From: Lachnospiraceae bacterium NC2004
GTDB lineage: Bacteria > Bacillota > Clostridia > Lachnospirales > Lachnospiraceae
Length of the DNA: 64,000 nt
Assembly: GCA_000621905.1 (NCBI GenBank)
Contig: JHXB01000006.1
Location: forward strand, 115,804 to 179,803
Direction: 5' to 3'
The notes under the pieces were generated by a model. That model did not search any database. It saw only the letters and a list, made by a program, of their open reading frames with translations, and was not told the DNA's origin. This document shows positions 1 to 9,216 of the stretch, piece by piece. The position numbers were made by a program, and so were the translations under genes. The number at the start of each line of letters is the position of its first letter. Within the stretch, counting starts at the first letter, position 1.

Positions 1-785
1 TTAAACTTAACAAATACTGCTGCAGTATGTCCGTTAAGAACAGGAACTCTTATACACTGACATGTAATCTTAACATCATCAGCAGGAACAATCTCGCCCT
101 TAGCTTCATCAATGTGTCCCCAGATACGAAGAGGCTCTTTCTCAGACTTCTCTTCCTCTCCGCCGATATATGGGATAACATTCTCAACCATCTCAGGCCA
201 ATCCTTAAATGTCTTACCTGCACCTGAAATAGCCTGATATGTAGTAGCAACTACCTCATATGGCTCAAATTCCTTCCAAGCGGTAAGAACAGGAGCATAA
301 CTCTGGATTGAGCAGTTAGGCTTAACTGCAACGAAACCTCTTGTAGTTCCAAGTCTCTTCTTCTGGTACTCTATAACCTTCATGTGCTCAGGATTAATCT
401 CAGGCACTACCATAGGAACATCAGGTGTCCATCTGTGAGCACTATTGTTAGAAACAACAGGAGTCTCTGTCTTGGCATAAGCCTCCTCGATAGCCTTGAT
501 TTCGTCCTTGCTCATATCAACTGCCGAGAATACGAAATCTACGTCCTTAGCCACCTCTTCAACCTCATTGACATTATGAACCACAATCTTCTTAACTGCC
601 TCCGGCATAGGAGTGTCCATCTTCCATCTGTCACCAACAGCCTCTTCGTAAGTCTTGCCTGCTGAACGAGGTGAAGCTGCAATAACAGTAACCTCAAACC
701 ATGGATGGTTCTCCAAAAGGGAAATGAATCTCTGTCCTACCATACCGGTACCACCTAAGATACCTACCTTCAATTTATCACTCAT
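1..785 (-). CDS. asd: Aspartate-semialdehyde dehydrogenase, C-terminus cut by window edge
   Basis: The minus frame from the ATG at 785 stays open to the window edge, giving about 261 codons with the C-terminus missing. It begins MSDKLKVGILGGTGMVGQRF, an NADP-binding Rossmann glycine motif, and contains KPNCSIQ, where Cys is the catalytic nucleophile. The N-terminus (GGTGMVGQRF, then ENHPWFEV) resembles the fungal/archaeal-like branch of this family. The enzyme reduces aspartyl-4-phosphate to aspartate semialdehyde, the branch point to lysine, threonine and methionine. A GGAGAG ribosome site precedes the start. It lies after the serA terminator and has its own promoter, so it is probably a separate transcript. 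Confidence 0.93.
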   Translation of the reverse strand, partial: MSDKLKVGILGGTGMVGQRFISLLENHPWFEVTVIAASPRSAGKTYEEAVGDRWKMDTPMPEAVKKIVVHNVNEVEEVAKDVDFVFSAVDMSKDEIKAIEEAYAKTETPVVSNNSAHRWTPDVPMVVPEINPEHMKVIEYQKKRLGTTRGFVAVKPNCSIQSYAPVLTAWKEFEPYEVVATTYQAISGAGKTFKDWPEMVENVIPYIGGEEEKSEKEPLRIWGHIDEAKGEIVPADDVKITCQCIRVPVLNGHTAAVFVKF

Positions 786-824
786 AATAATCTCTCCTTA
801 TGTCTATTAATAAATACAAACATC

Positions 825-852
825 ATTATACACTGTTTTTTCAAGATTGCAA
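825..852 (-). promoter_or_regulatory. Putative asd promoter
   Basis: On the minus strand TTGCAA (847-852) is followed by a 16-bp spacer and TATAAT (825-830), about 40 nt upstream of the asd start. It lies between the serA terminator and asd. I see no riboswitch-like structure in the short leader. Confidence 0.55.
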
Positions 853-920
853 TAATAATAATCATTAAAATAAATGATGAAATCCATCAAATTAGGCAAT
901 ATTTTACTAAATGCCCCGTT

Positions 921-946
921 AAAAAAGGGGTGGCATAAACCACCCC
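921..946 (-). terminator. Rho-independent terminator after serA
   Basis: The minus strand reads GGGGTGG, a 6-nt loop, CCACCCC and then TTTTTT, about 20 nt after the serA stop. It ends the leuB-ilvD-ilvB-serC-serA transcript. Confidence 0.88.
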
Positions 947-964
947 AAATCATATCATTTATAA

Positions 965-2125
965 TTATATAACTCTTACCTTAACAACTCCGTCAATCTC
1001 CTTGATAGCCGCGATAGACTCATCTCTTGGAGTATCCTTGGTATCAATGATAGTATAAGCGAAATCTCCTCTACTCTTAGATACCATGTTCTCAACGTTG
1101 TTACCCTTGTCGCCGAATACTCCGGTGAACTTGGTAATCATGTTAGGAATGTTCTTGTGGCAGATACATACTCTTCCGCCGGTCTCGCACACACCTGCGT
1201 CAACAGCAGGATAGTTAACAGAGTTCTTGATATTACCATTCTCGATAAAGTCCATAATCTCTTTAACAGCCATGATAGCGCAGTTGTCTTCTGACTCAGC
1301 TGTTGAAGCGCCAAGGTGAGGAAGTGTAACAACCTTATCTACGCCTGCAACCTTAGGATTAGGGAAATCAGTAACATAGCAAGCAACCTTGCCTGAATTA
1401 AGAGCCTCGACCATATCATCGTCATTGATCAAAGTATCTCTTGCGAAGTTAAGAATCTTAACGCCGTCCTTCATCATAGCGATAGACTCTTTGTTAATCA
1501 TACCGATGGTATCCTTTAATGCAGGTACATGAACGGTGATGTAATCACACTCTTTGAAAATCTCATTAAGATCCTTGATGTGCTTGATGTGACGAGAAAG
1601 GCTCCAAGCAGCGTCTATAGATACATATGGATCGTAACCGTATACTTCCATACCAAGTCTGAAAGCAATGTTGGCAACCTTAGCACCGATTGCACCAAGA
1701 CCGATAACACCGAGCTTCTTGCCACTAATCTCATTACCGGCATAGTTCTTCTTCTGCTTCTCTACTGCCTTAGCGATATCAGGGTCAGAAGCGTTCTCCT
1801 TAACCCAGTTATAACCACCCATAAGATCACGTGAAGCAAGCATAAGTCCTGCTACAACAAGCTCCTTAACACCATTAGCGTTAGCGCCTGGTGTGTTAAA
1901 TACTACGATACCTTTCTTAGCAGCATCCTCAAGTGGAATGTTGTTAACACCCGCACCTGCTCTTGCAATTGCAAGGAGGTTAGAAGAAAGCTCTAACTCG
2001 TGCATAGAAGCACTTCTTACCAAGACTGCCTCTGCAGCCGCAAAGTCATCAGTCATCTCATAGTTACTAGTAAATAAATCTGTACCGCATGCTGCGATAG
2101 GATTTAGGCAATGTACCTTAGCCAT
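965..2125 (-). CDS. serA: D-3-phosphoglycerate dehydrogenase
   Basis: This 386-aa protein oxidises 3-phosphoglycerate to 3-phosphohydroxypyruvate, the first step of serine synthesis. The NAD-binding motif GLGAIGAKV begins near residue 142. A C-terminal ACT-like domain (about residues 315-386, RVCICHKNIPNMITKF) suggests feedback control by serine, as known in this family. It follows serC by 39 nt and is the last gene before a strong terminator. It is the short form, without the extra domain of long SerA proteins. Confidence 0.95.
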   Translation of the reverse strand: MAKVHCLNPIAACGTDLFTSNYEMTDDFAAAEAVLVRSASMHELELSSNLLAIARAGAGVNNIPLEDAAKKGIVVFNTPGANANGVKELVVAGLMLASRDLMGGYNWVKENASDPDIAKAVEKQKKNYAGNEISGKKLGVIGLGAIGAKVANIAFRLGMEVYGYDPYVSIDAAWSLSRHIKHIKDLNEIFKECDYITVHVPALKDTIGMINKESIAMMKDGVKILNFARDTLINDDDMVEALNSGKVACYVTDFPNPKVAGVDKVVTLPHLGASTAESEDNCAIMAVKEIMDFIENGNIKNSVNYPAVDAGVCETGGRVCICHKNIPNMITKFTGVFGDKGNNVENMVSKSRGDFAYTIIDTKDTPRDESIAAIKEIDGVVKVRVI

Positions 2126-2164
2126 TATAAAATACCTCTTTTCATATTGATTATTAATAATTAA

Positions 2165-3247
2165 TTACGCGTTCTCAGCCTCGAACTTCTTCATGAACTC
2201 TACAAGCTTCTCAACACCCTCAGTAGGCATAGCATTGTAGATAGAAGCACGCATACCACCGACAGTTCTGTGTCCCTTAAGGTTAACGAAACCTGCCTCA
2301 GTAGCCTCCTTAACAAACTTAGCGTCAAGGTCAGCATCACCTGTAACGAAAGGAACATTCATAAGTGAACGATCCTCAGGAACAACGGTGCCCTTGAAAA
2401 GCTTAGAAGAATCAAGGAAATCATAAAGGATCTTAGCCTTCTTCTCATTGATCTCTTTCATCTTCTCAAGACCACCAAGCTTCTTAAGATGCTTAAATAC
2501 CTTACCGCAAATGTAGATACCATAAGCAGGTGGTGTATTGTAAAGAGACTTAGCATCAGCCTGAGTCTTATATTTAAGCATGGTAGGTGTACCCTCTAAT
2601 ACATCATCAGTGATAAGGTCCTCACGGATAATAACTACAACAACACCTGCAGGTCCAACGTTCTTCTGAACACCAAAGTAGATAAGACCGTAATCCTCTA
2701 CATTAACAGGCTGTGAAAGAATGTCAGAAGACATATCAGCTACAAGAATCTTGCCCTTGGTGTTAGGAAGCTTCTTGAAAGTAGTTCCGTAAATTGTATT
2801 GTTGTGGCAAATGTAAACGTAATCTGCATCCTCTGAAATAGGAAGATCAGAACAATCAGGAATATATGAGAATGTCTTGTCCTCAGAAGTAGCAATCTTG
2901 TTAACCTTACCATACTTCTGTGCTTCCTCGTAAGCCTTCTTAGCCCACTGACCTGTAACGATGTAGTCAGCAACCTTGTTCTTCATAAGGTTCATAGGAA
3001 TTGCAGCGAACTGCTGGCTTGCACCACCCTGTAAGAAGAGAACCTTATAGTTATCAGGGATGTTCATTAACTCTCTTAAATCAGCCTCAGCTGTCTCTAT
3101 AATCTCCTCAAATGCCTTAGAACGGTGTGACATCTCCATAACACCCATTCCGGTTCCTTTGTAATCAAGCATCTCATCTGCTGCTTCCTTAAGTACCTCC
3201 TCAGGCAACATTGAAGGGCCTGCTGAAAAATTATACACTCTTGCCAT
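2165..3247 (-). CDS. serC: Phosphoserine aminotransferase
   Basis: This 360-aa class-V PLP aminotransferase converts 3-phosphohydroxypyruvate and glutamate to phosphoserine. The N-terminus YNFSAGPSMLPEEVL is typical of SerC, and the PLP-binding lysine is in FGVQKNVGPAG (about K195). It sits between ilvB and serA with short gaps, so serine and branched-chain synthesis appear to share one transcript. No serB-like phosphatase gene is seen in the window. Confidence 0.96.
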   Translation of the reverse strand: MARVYNFSAGPSMLPEEVLKEAADEMLDYKGTGMGVMEMSHRSKAFEEIIETAEADLRELMNIPDNYKVLFLQGGASQQFAAIPMNLMKNKVADYIVTGQWAKKAYEEAQKYGKVNKIATSEDKTFSYIPDCSDLPISEDADYVYICHNNTIYGTTFKKLPNTKGKILVADMSSDILSQPVNVEDYGLIYFGVQKNVGPAGVVVVIIREDLITDDVLEGTPTMLKYKTQADAKSLYNTPPAYGIYICGKVFKHLKKLGGLEKMKEINEKKAKILYDFLDSSKLFKGTVVPEDRSLMNVPFVTGDADLDAKFVKEATEAGFVNLKGHRTVGGMRASIYNAMPTEGVEKLVEFMKKFEAENA

Positions 3248-3286
3248 TTTAATTATCCTCCTTAGGCTTATTGTAATTATATATTA

Positions 3287-4972
3287 TTATTTGTTCTTAA
3301 CATCATCATGGTCAAATACTTCCTCAAGTGGAGCTCCTGCAGGAACCATTGGGAATACCTTGTCATCCTTACAAATCTGTGCATCGATAACAACAGGTCC
3401 CTTAGCTTTAAGAGCTTTAGCGAAAGCCTTGTCGAATTCCTCCTGAGTAGTTACGGTAAATGCTGTCGCACCCATACCTTCCGCAATCTTCTTGAAATCT
3501 GCAGAATCATCAAGGATGGTAGCCGAGTATCTCTCGCCGTAGAACAATGTCTGCCACTGCCTAACCATTCCGAGAACGTGGTTGTTAATAACAATCTCAA
3601 TGATAGGTACGTTGTATCTTGAAGCTGTCATAAGCTCCTGTACATTCATTCTGAAACATCCGTCACCGGCAATATTGATAACGGTCTTATCAGGGCGACC
3701 ATACTTAGCACCGATTGCAGCTCCAAGACCAAATCCCATTGTACCTAAACCACCCGAAGTGATAAGAGTACGAGGTTTAGAATAGTTGTAGAACTGTGCT
3801 GCCCACATCTGATGCTGACCTACATCAGTACAAATGACAGCGTCACCCTTGGTCTGCTCATAAATCGACTTGATAATCGATGGACCACAAAGATCCTTCT
3901 CATATATAGTAAGCGGATACTTCTTCTTAAGATCATTGATATGCTTAATCCAATCAGCGTGCTTGTAGTTCTTATTGAGCTTAGAATTAATCTGCTCTAA
4001 TACGCTCTTGGCATCACCTACGATAGCGGTGTGAACCTTAACGTTCTTGTTGATTTCAGCTGCATCAACATCTATGTGAATAATCTTGGCATGCTTACAG
4101 AACTTAGCAGCGTTACCGGTAACACGATCCGAGAATCTTGCACCGATAGTGATAAGAAGATCTGCCTCTGTAAGTCCAAGGTCAGAAGCCTTGGTTCCAT
4201 GCATACCAACCATACCACTGTAAAGCTTGTGATTATTGTCAAATGCACCCTTACCCATAAGTGTATCACAAACAGGAGCGTCAATCTTCTCAACAAATTC
4301 CATAAGCTCACTCTGTGCACCTGAGGTAACGCATCCGCCACCTACCATAACGAATGGCTTCTTAGCCTTTCCGATAAGCTCAACTGCTTTATCGATATCT
4401 TTACCTTTAATCTTGTCTGTAGATCTTGTTATTGGCTCAGGAGTATGTGGCTCATATCCTGTCTTGTTAGCTGTGACATCTTTGGTGATATCTACAAGTA
4501 CAGGACCAGGTCTTCCTGACTTAGCAATCTTAAATGCTTTTCTGATTGTAGTTGCAAGATCCTTGATATCCTTTACGATGAAGCTATGCTTGGTGATAGG
4601 CATAACAACACCTGCGATATCTACCTCCTGGAAACTATCCTTACCGAGCATCGCTACACCAACATTTGCAGTAATTGCGACGACAGGGACAGAATCCATA
4701 TATGCGGTTGCAATACCGGTTACGAGGTTGGTAGCACCAGGACCCGATGTAGCCATACAGACGCCGACCTTACCGGTTGCTCTTGCGTATCCGTCTGCCG
4801 CATGCGCTGCACCCTGCTCATGCGAGGTAAGCACATGGTTAATCTCCTTACTATGCTTGTAGAGCTCATCATAGACGTTAAGGATTGTACCGCCCGGATA
4901 TCCGAACACGGTATCAACACCCTGCTCTTTCAAGCACTCAATAACAATTTCTGCACCTGTCAATTGTTTCAT
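3287..4972 (-). CDS. ilvB: Acetolactate synthase, large subunit
   Basis: This 561-aa ThDP enzyme condenses pyruvate to acetolactate, or with 2-oxobutyrate to acetohydroxybutyrate, for valine, leucine and isoleucine. Visible motifs are FGYPGGTILNVYDEL, the cofactor glutamate in SHEQGAAHAADGYA, and the ThDP-binding GDGCFRMNVQEL. All three domains are present at the usual length. The regulatory subunit is not adjacent; an ilvN gene lies at 20.1 kb and is the likely partner. Confidence 0.96.
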   Translation of the reverse strand: MKQLTGAEIVIECLKEQGVDTVFGYPGGTILNVYDELYKHSKEINHVLTSHEQGAAHAADGYARATGKVGVCMATSGPGATNLVTGIATAYMDSVPVVAITANVGVAMLGKDSFQEVDIAGVVMPITKHSFIVKDIKDLATTIRKAFKIAKSGRPGPVLVDITKDVTANKTGYEPHTPEPITRSTDKIKGKDIDKAVELIGKAKKPFVMVGGGCVTSGAQSELMEFVEKIDAPVCDTLMGKGAFDNNHKLYSGMVGMHGTKASDLGLTEADLLITIGARFSDRVTGNAAKFCKHAKIIHIDVDAAEINKNVKVHTAIVGDAKSVLEQINSKLNKNYKHADWIKHINDLKKKYPLTIYEKDLCGPSIIKSIYEQTKGDAVICTDVGQHQMWAAQFYNYSKPRTLITSGGLGTMGFGLGAAIGAKYGRPDKTVINIAGDGCFRMNVQELMTASRYNVPIIEIVINNHVLGMVRQWQTLFYGERYSATILDDSADFKKIAEGMGATAFTVTTQEEFDKAFAKALKAKGPVVIDAQICKDDKVFPMVPAGAPLEEVFDHDDVKNK

Positions 4973-5006
4973 AATAAAATCTCCTTGTTAATATATTTAG
5001 AAATCA

Positions 5007-6686
5007 TTAGTTATTCTTTGGTACTTCTAAGATTGCTCCGCGGTTACCGCTTGTAACCATAGCAGCATATCTTGCAAGATATCCTGTAGTAACCTTAGGC
5101 TCTCTTGGCTTCCACTCAGACTTACGACGAGCAAGTTCCTCATCAGAAACCTTAAGGTTGATGCTAAGTCCGTCGATATCAATCTCAATGATATCGCCTT
5201 CCTCTACGAGTGCGATAGGTCCGCCGACCGCTGCCTCAGGACTTACATGTCCGATAGAAGCTCCACGACTCGCACCTGAGAAACGTCCGTCAGTAATAAG
5301 AGCAACAGTAGAGCCAAGTCCCATACCTGCAATAGCAGATGTAGGATTGAGCATCTCTCTCATACCAGGACCACCCTTAGGTCCCTCGTAACGGATAACA
5401 ACAACATCTCCGTCAACAATCTTGCCGCCCTTGATAGCAGCGATTGCATCTTCCTCGCAATCAAATACTCTCGCAGGTCCCTCATGCTTAAGCATCTCAG
5501 GAACTACAGCGGAGCGCTTAACTACGCTTCCGTCCGGAGCAAGGTTACCTGAAAGAACTGCAAGACCACCTGTCTTAGAATATGGATTGTCAACAGGTCT
5601 GATAACCTCAGGGTTGCGGTTAATTGCGAACTTAATGTTCTCTCCGACAGTCTTACCTGTAACTGTCATACAATCTGTATTGATAAGTCCGAGCTTGTTA
5701 AGCTCGTTCATAACTGCGTAAACGCCACCTGCCTCGTTAAGATCCTCCATGTAAGTGTATCCTGCAGGAGCAAGATGACAAAGGTTAGGAGTCTTAGCTG
5801 AGATTTCATTTGCAATCGAAATATCGATATCCCATCCAATCTCATGCGCAATAGCTGGCAAATGAAGCATTGAGTTGGTAGAGCATCCTAATGCCATATC
5901 AACTGTAAGTGCATTAGTGACAGCCTCTTTGGTCATAATGTCAAGAGGTCTGATGTTCTTACGATACATCTCCATTACAGCCATACCTGCATGCTTAGCA
6001 AGCTTAAGTCTCTCTGAATATACAGCAGGGATTGTACCGTTGCCGCGAAGTCCCATACCAAGAACCTCGGTAAGACAGTTCATTGAGTTAGCGGTGTACA
6101 TACCACTACATGAACCACAGGTAGGACATACTTTATTCTCAAATTCCTCAACATCTTCTGCTGTCATGGTTCCTGCTGAATAAGAACCTACAGCCTCAAA
6201 CATAGATGATAAACTTCTCTTCTCTCCCTTAACATGACCTGCAAGCATCGGTCCACCGCTCACAAATACAGTAGGGACGTTAACTCTTGCCGCTGCCATT
6301 AAGAGTCCAGGCACGTTCTTGTCACAATTAGGAATCATGACAAGTGCGTCAAACTGATGAGCTAAAGCCATAGCTTCAGTTGAATCGGCAATAAGATCAC
6401 GAGTTACAAGGGAATACTTCATTCCGATATGGCCCATAGCAATACCGTCACATACGGCAATTGCAGGAAATACAACCGGTGTACCACCTGCCATAGCGAC
6501 ACCCATCTTAACTGCTTCTGTAATCTTGTCAAGGTTCATATGTCCCGGAACAATCTCATTATATGAAGACACGATACCTACTAAAGGTCTCTCCATCTCC
6601 TCCTTGGTCATACCAAGAGCGTTGAATAACGATCTGTGTGGTGCCGACTGCATACCGGCCTTAACATTGTCTGATTTCATACCCAT
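5007..6686 (-). CDS. ilvD: Dihydroxy-acid dehydratase
   Basis: This 559-aa Fe-S enzyme dehydrates 2,3-dihydroxy-3-methylbutanoate in valine, leucine and isoleucine synthesis. Cluster-ligand cysteines are visible in PNCDKNVPG and [16 protein letters not shown], and the C-terminal [10 protein letters not shown] motif is intact. The ATG at 6686 has GGAG 6 nt upstream; a second in-frame Met follows two codons later. It sits between leuB and ilvB in the operon. Confidence 0.96.
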   Translation of the reverse strand: MGMKSDNVKAGMQSAPHRSLFNALGMTKEEMERPLVGIVSSYNEIVPGHMNLDKITEAVKMGVAMAGGTPVVFPAIAVCDGIAMGHIGMKYSLVTRDLIADSTEAMALAHQFDALVMIPNCDKNVPGLLMAAARVNVPTVFVSGGPMLAGHVKGEKRSLSSMFEAVGSYSAGTMTAEDVEEFENKVCPTCGSCSGMYTANSMNCLTEVLGMGLRGNGTIPAVYSERLKLAKHAGMAVMEMYRKNIRPLDIMTKEAVTNALTVDMALGCSTNSMLHLPAIAHEIGWDIDISIANEISAKTPNLCHLAPAGYTYMEDLNEAGGVYAVMNELNKLGLINTDCMTVTGKTVGENIKFAINRNPEVIRPVDNPYSKTGGLAVLSGNLAPDGSVVKRSAVVPEMLKHEGPARVFDCEEDAIAAIKGGKIVDGDVVVIRYEGPKGGPGMREMLNPTSAIAGMGLGSTVALITDGRFSGASRGASIGHVSPEAAVGGPIALVEEGDIIEIDIDGLSINLKVSDEELARRKSEWKPREPKVTTGYLARYAAMVTSGNRGAILEVPKNN

Positions 6687-6726
6687 TAGTAACTCCTTCT
6701 TTCTATATGTATTAATGTTATAAATA

Positions 6727-7812
6727 CTAATTAATTCTCTCTGCTATAAGGTCACCCATCTTAGAGCATCCAACCTTGGTTGAGCCCTCATCATAGATGT
6801 CCTCGGTTCTATAACCGTCTGCAAGGACCTGCTTAACTGCCTCTTCGATAGCATCTGCCTCTTTATCAAGGTCAAATGTATATCTGAGCATCATAGCTGC
6901 TGAAAGAATTGTAGCGATTGGATTAGCTATATCCTGACCTGCAATATCAGGTGCAGAACCGTGGCTTGGCTCATAAAGACCGAACTTGGTCTCATTAAGA
7001 GATGCAGATGAAAGCATTCCAAGTGAACCTGTTACCATAGCAGCCTCGTCTGACAAGATATCTCCAAACATATTCTCAGTCAAAATGACATCAAACTGTC
7101 TTGGATTCCTTACAAGCTGCATAGCGCAGTTGTCTACAAGCATGTGCTCATAAGTAACCTCAGGATAATCCTTGGCTACCTCTTCTACAACCTTACGCCA
7201 TAATCTTGATGAATCAAGAACATTGGCCTTATCAACGGATGTAACCTTCTTGCTACGCTTCATAGCAATGTCAAATCCCTTGATGGCAATGCGTCTAATC
7301 TCATCTTCATTATATGTAAGAGTATCAACAGCGGTCATCTTGCCGTCAACTTCTTTAGTACTTCTCTCTCCAAAGTAAAGACCACCCGTAAGCTCTCTCA
7401 TAATAAGCATATCAAAGCCATCGCCGATGATGTCATCTCTTAAAGGACACGCGCGCTTAAGCTCATTATAAAGATAAGCTGGTCTTAAATTAGCAAACAG
7501 ATTAAGAGCCTTACGAATCTTTAAGAGTCCGGCTTCAGGTCGTAATGAAGGCTCTAATTTATACCATGGTGATGTAGTTGTATCTCCACCGATAGAACCC
7601 ATAAGAACAGCATCTGAAGCCTTGGCCTTCTCGATGGTCTCGTCTGTAAGCGGCACTCCGTATGTATCAATTGAAATACCACCCATCAAGAGTTGCTCGT
7701 AATTAAAGGTATGATTATAAACCTCTGCCACCTTATCAAGAACCTTCATAGCCTCATCAACTATCTCAGGACCTATTCCGTCTCCCTTAATTACGCCTAT
7801 ATTACAATTCAT
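6727..7812 (-). CDS. leuB: 3-isopropylmalate dehydrogenase
   Basis: This 361-aa protein oxidatively decarboxylates 3-isopropylmalate in leucine synthesis. The family signature around [19 protein letters not shown] and the substrate-binding [11 protein letters not shown] are present. It is the first gene of the leuB-ilvD-ilvB-serC-serA operon and has a promoter about 55 nt upstream. The partner isomerase genes leuC and leuD lie 10 kb upstream in a separate transcript. Confidence 0.96.
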   Translation of the reverse strand: MNCNIGVIKGDGIGPEIVDEAMKVLDKVAEVYNHTFNYEQLLMGGISIDTYGVPLTDETIEKAKASDAVLMGSIGGDTTTSPWYKLEPSLRPEAGLLKIRKALNLFANLRPAYLYNELKRACPLRDDIIGDGFDMLIMRELTGGLYFGERSTKEVDGKMTAVDTLTYNEDEIRRIAIKGFDIAMKRSKKVTSVDKANVLDSSRLWRKVVEEVAKDYPEVTYEHMLVDNCAMQLVRNPRQFDVILTENMFGDILSDEAAMVTGSLGMLSSASLNETKFGLYEPSHGSAPDIAGQDIANPIATILSAAMMLRYTFDLDKEADAIEEAVKQVLADGYRTEDIYDEGSTKVGCSKMGDLIAERIN

Positions 7813-7866
7813 TTTATAAAACTTCCTTTCAATCGATATCTATTAAAATAATAAAATGCATACTGT

Positions 7867-7895
7867 ATCATATAACATTTGACAAATATTTGCAA
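7867..7895 (-). promoter_or_regulatory. Putative promoter of the leuB-ilvD-ilvB-serC-serA operon
   Basis: On the minus strand TTGCAA (7890-7895) is followed by a 17-bp spacer and TATGAT (7867-7872). The -35 box sits in ACTTGCAA, which is also found at the leuC promoter. Confidence 0.6.
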
Positions 7896-7908
7896 GTTGT
7901 ATAATTGA

Positions 7909-9204
7909 TTACTTCTTTTTGACTTCCTTAGTCACAGTCTTGGTGATGGTCTTGGTCTTAGTATAGTAGAACTTACCGCCTGTACTGGTAACAGACACTT
8001 TGCTTGCCCCTGCTGCAGTCAAGTCTACTTCTGACTTAGTGTTACTCTTGGCAAATGTTATCGATATCGCCTTGGTTGACTTACCCTTAGCATTAACCTT
8101 AAGCGTCTTAACCTTCTTAGAAGCAACCACCTTGCCATTAACCATAATCTTGAAGGTAATATTCTTAATAGAAGCTACTTTGTTCTTGGTACCATTGATG
8201 AAATGTCCGGTAACCTTGTATCCTGTAGCAGTCTTAGTAACTGTCGAGTAGCCCATCGTGCCTCTCTTATACTTCTTGGCATTGGTGTTGTAACTTGGAA
8301 GAGTTACCGAATTCTCGACGATACTTGCAACAGCAGTGTATTGTTTGCCGGCATACTCAGCAAATATATTGACATTACCAACCTTGACACCTGTAACCAA
8401 TCCATCAGAAACAGTAGCGACGCTCTCGTCTGAAGAAGACCATACGACCTTGTCCTCGTCCCCGTCAGGAACGCTTAACTTAAAGAGCTTAGCATATCCG
8501 ACTGTCACCTTGCCAAACTCAGGAGTCATCTTAAGTCCCGTTACAGTTACCTTAAATGTAACCGCCCCCTCTGCTGTTGTAACAGTAATATCTGCAGCAC
8601 CGTCTGAAACACCGAGTACCTTACCGCCATCAATCTTAGCAACGCTCTCGTCAGAAGATGTGTATGTCACATCACCGGTTGCCTGCTCAACAGGAATAGC
8701 AGCTGTCTCATTGACCTTAATACTTAATGAATCAGATGTAAGATAAGGACCAATGAAAGCCTTGGTAACAGTGGAATCTTTAAAATAAGCTTCCGTGGTT
8801 GATCCCTGCTTAAATGAGACTTTACTTAACTTGTCATCGCCACGAAATACTTCGCTTCCGTAGGATATATTCATAGCCAAAACAGATACATTTTCAAGAT
8901 TAACAGAATATGCAAATGCCTGACCTCCGATAGAAGTAATACTTTCCGGTATTGTTAATGTCTTAATGTTACTTCCCAAAAAAGCCTTATCAGCAATCGC
9001 TGAAACTTTAGTACCGTTAATGGTATCAGGAATCACAAGGTCTGATAAATCACCGGAATACTCAGTAATTGTAAGCGTTCCGTCATCATTGACCTTGGTA
9101 GTAAAACCTTGCTCCGATGCTGACGCACATGCACTGTTCAGCATAATCGCACCAATCAAAAGCATCACACAAATTGCATCTTTAATGATTCTCTTAATAC
9201 TCAT
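7909..9204 (-). CDS. Secreted surface protein with LRR_5 and two BIG2 domains
   Basis: This 431-aa exported protein has a signal peptide of about 28 residues (lysine/arginine start, then CVMLLIGAIMLNSACA). BspA-like leucine-rich repeats follow (about 45-130, IPDTINGTKVSAIADKAF and IPESITSIGGQAF). Two bacterial Ig-like group 2 domains come next, each with a SSDESVA motif (about 160-225 and 232-295). The C-terminal region is Lys/Thr-rich and may bind the wall. Substrate and partner are unknown. The ribosome site GGGAGG is strong. Confidence 0.85.
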   Translation of the reverse strand: MSIKRIIKDAICVMLLIGAIMLNSACASASEQGFTTKVNDDGTLTITEYSGDLSDLVIPDTINGTKVSAIADKAFLGSNIKTLTIPESITSIGGQAFAYSVNLENVSVLAMNISYGSEVFRGDDKLSKVSFKQGSTTEAYFKDSTVTKAFIGPYLTSDSLSIKVNETAAIPVEQATGDVTYTSSDESVAKIDGGKVLGVSDGAADITVTTAEGAVTFKVTVTGLKMTPEFGKVTVGYAKLFKLSVPDGDEDKVVWSSSDESVATVSDGLVTGVKVGNVNIFAEYAGKQYTAVASIVENSVTLPSYNTNAKKYKRGTMGYSTVTKTATGYKVTGHFINGTKNKVASIKNITFKIMVNGKVVASKKVKTLKVNAKGKSTKAISITFAKSNTKSEVDLTAAGASKVSVTSTGGKFYYTKTKTITKTVTKEVKKK

Positions 9205-9216
9205 ATCGATTCCTCC

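Noticed and set aside
4236..4862. Plus-strand 208-codon frame opposite ilvB
   Set aside because: It is a shadow of the conserved ilvB frame; Ser/Pro/Thr-rich and without a domain.
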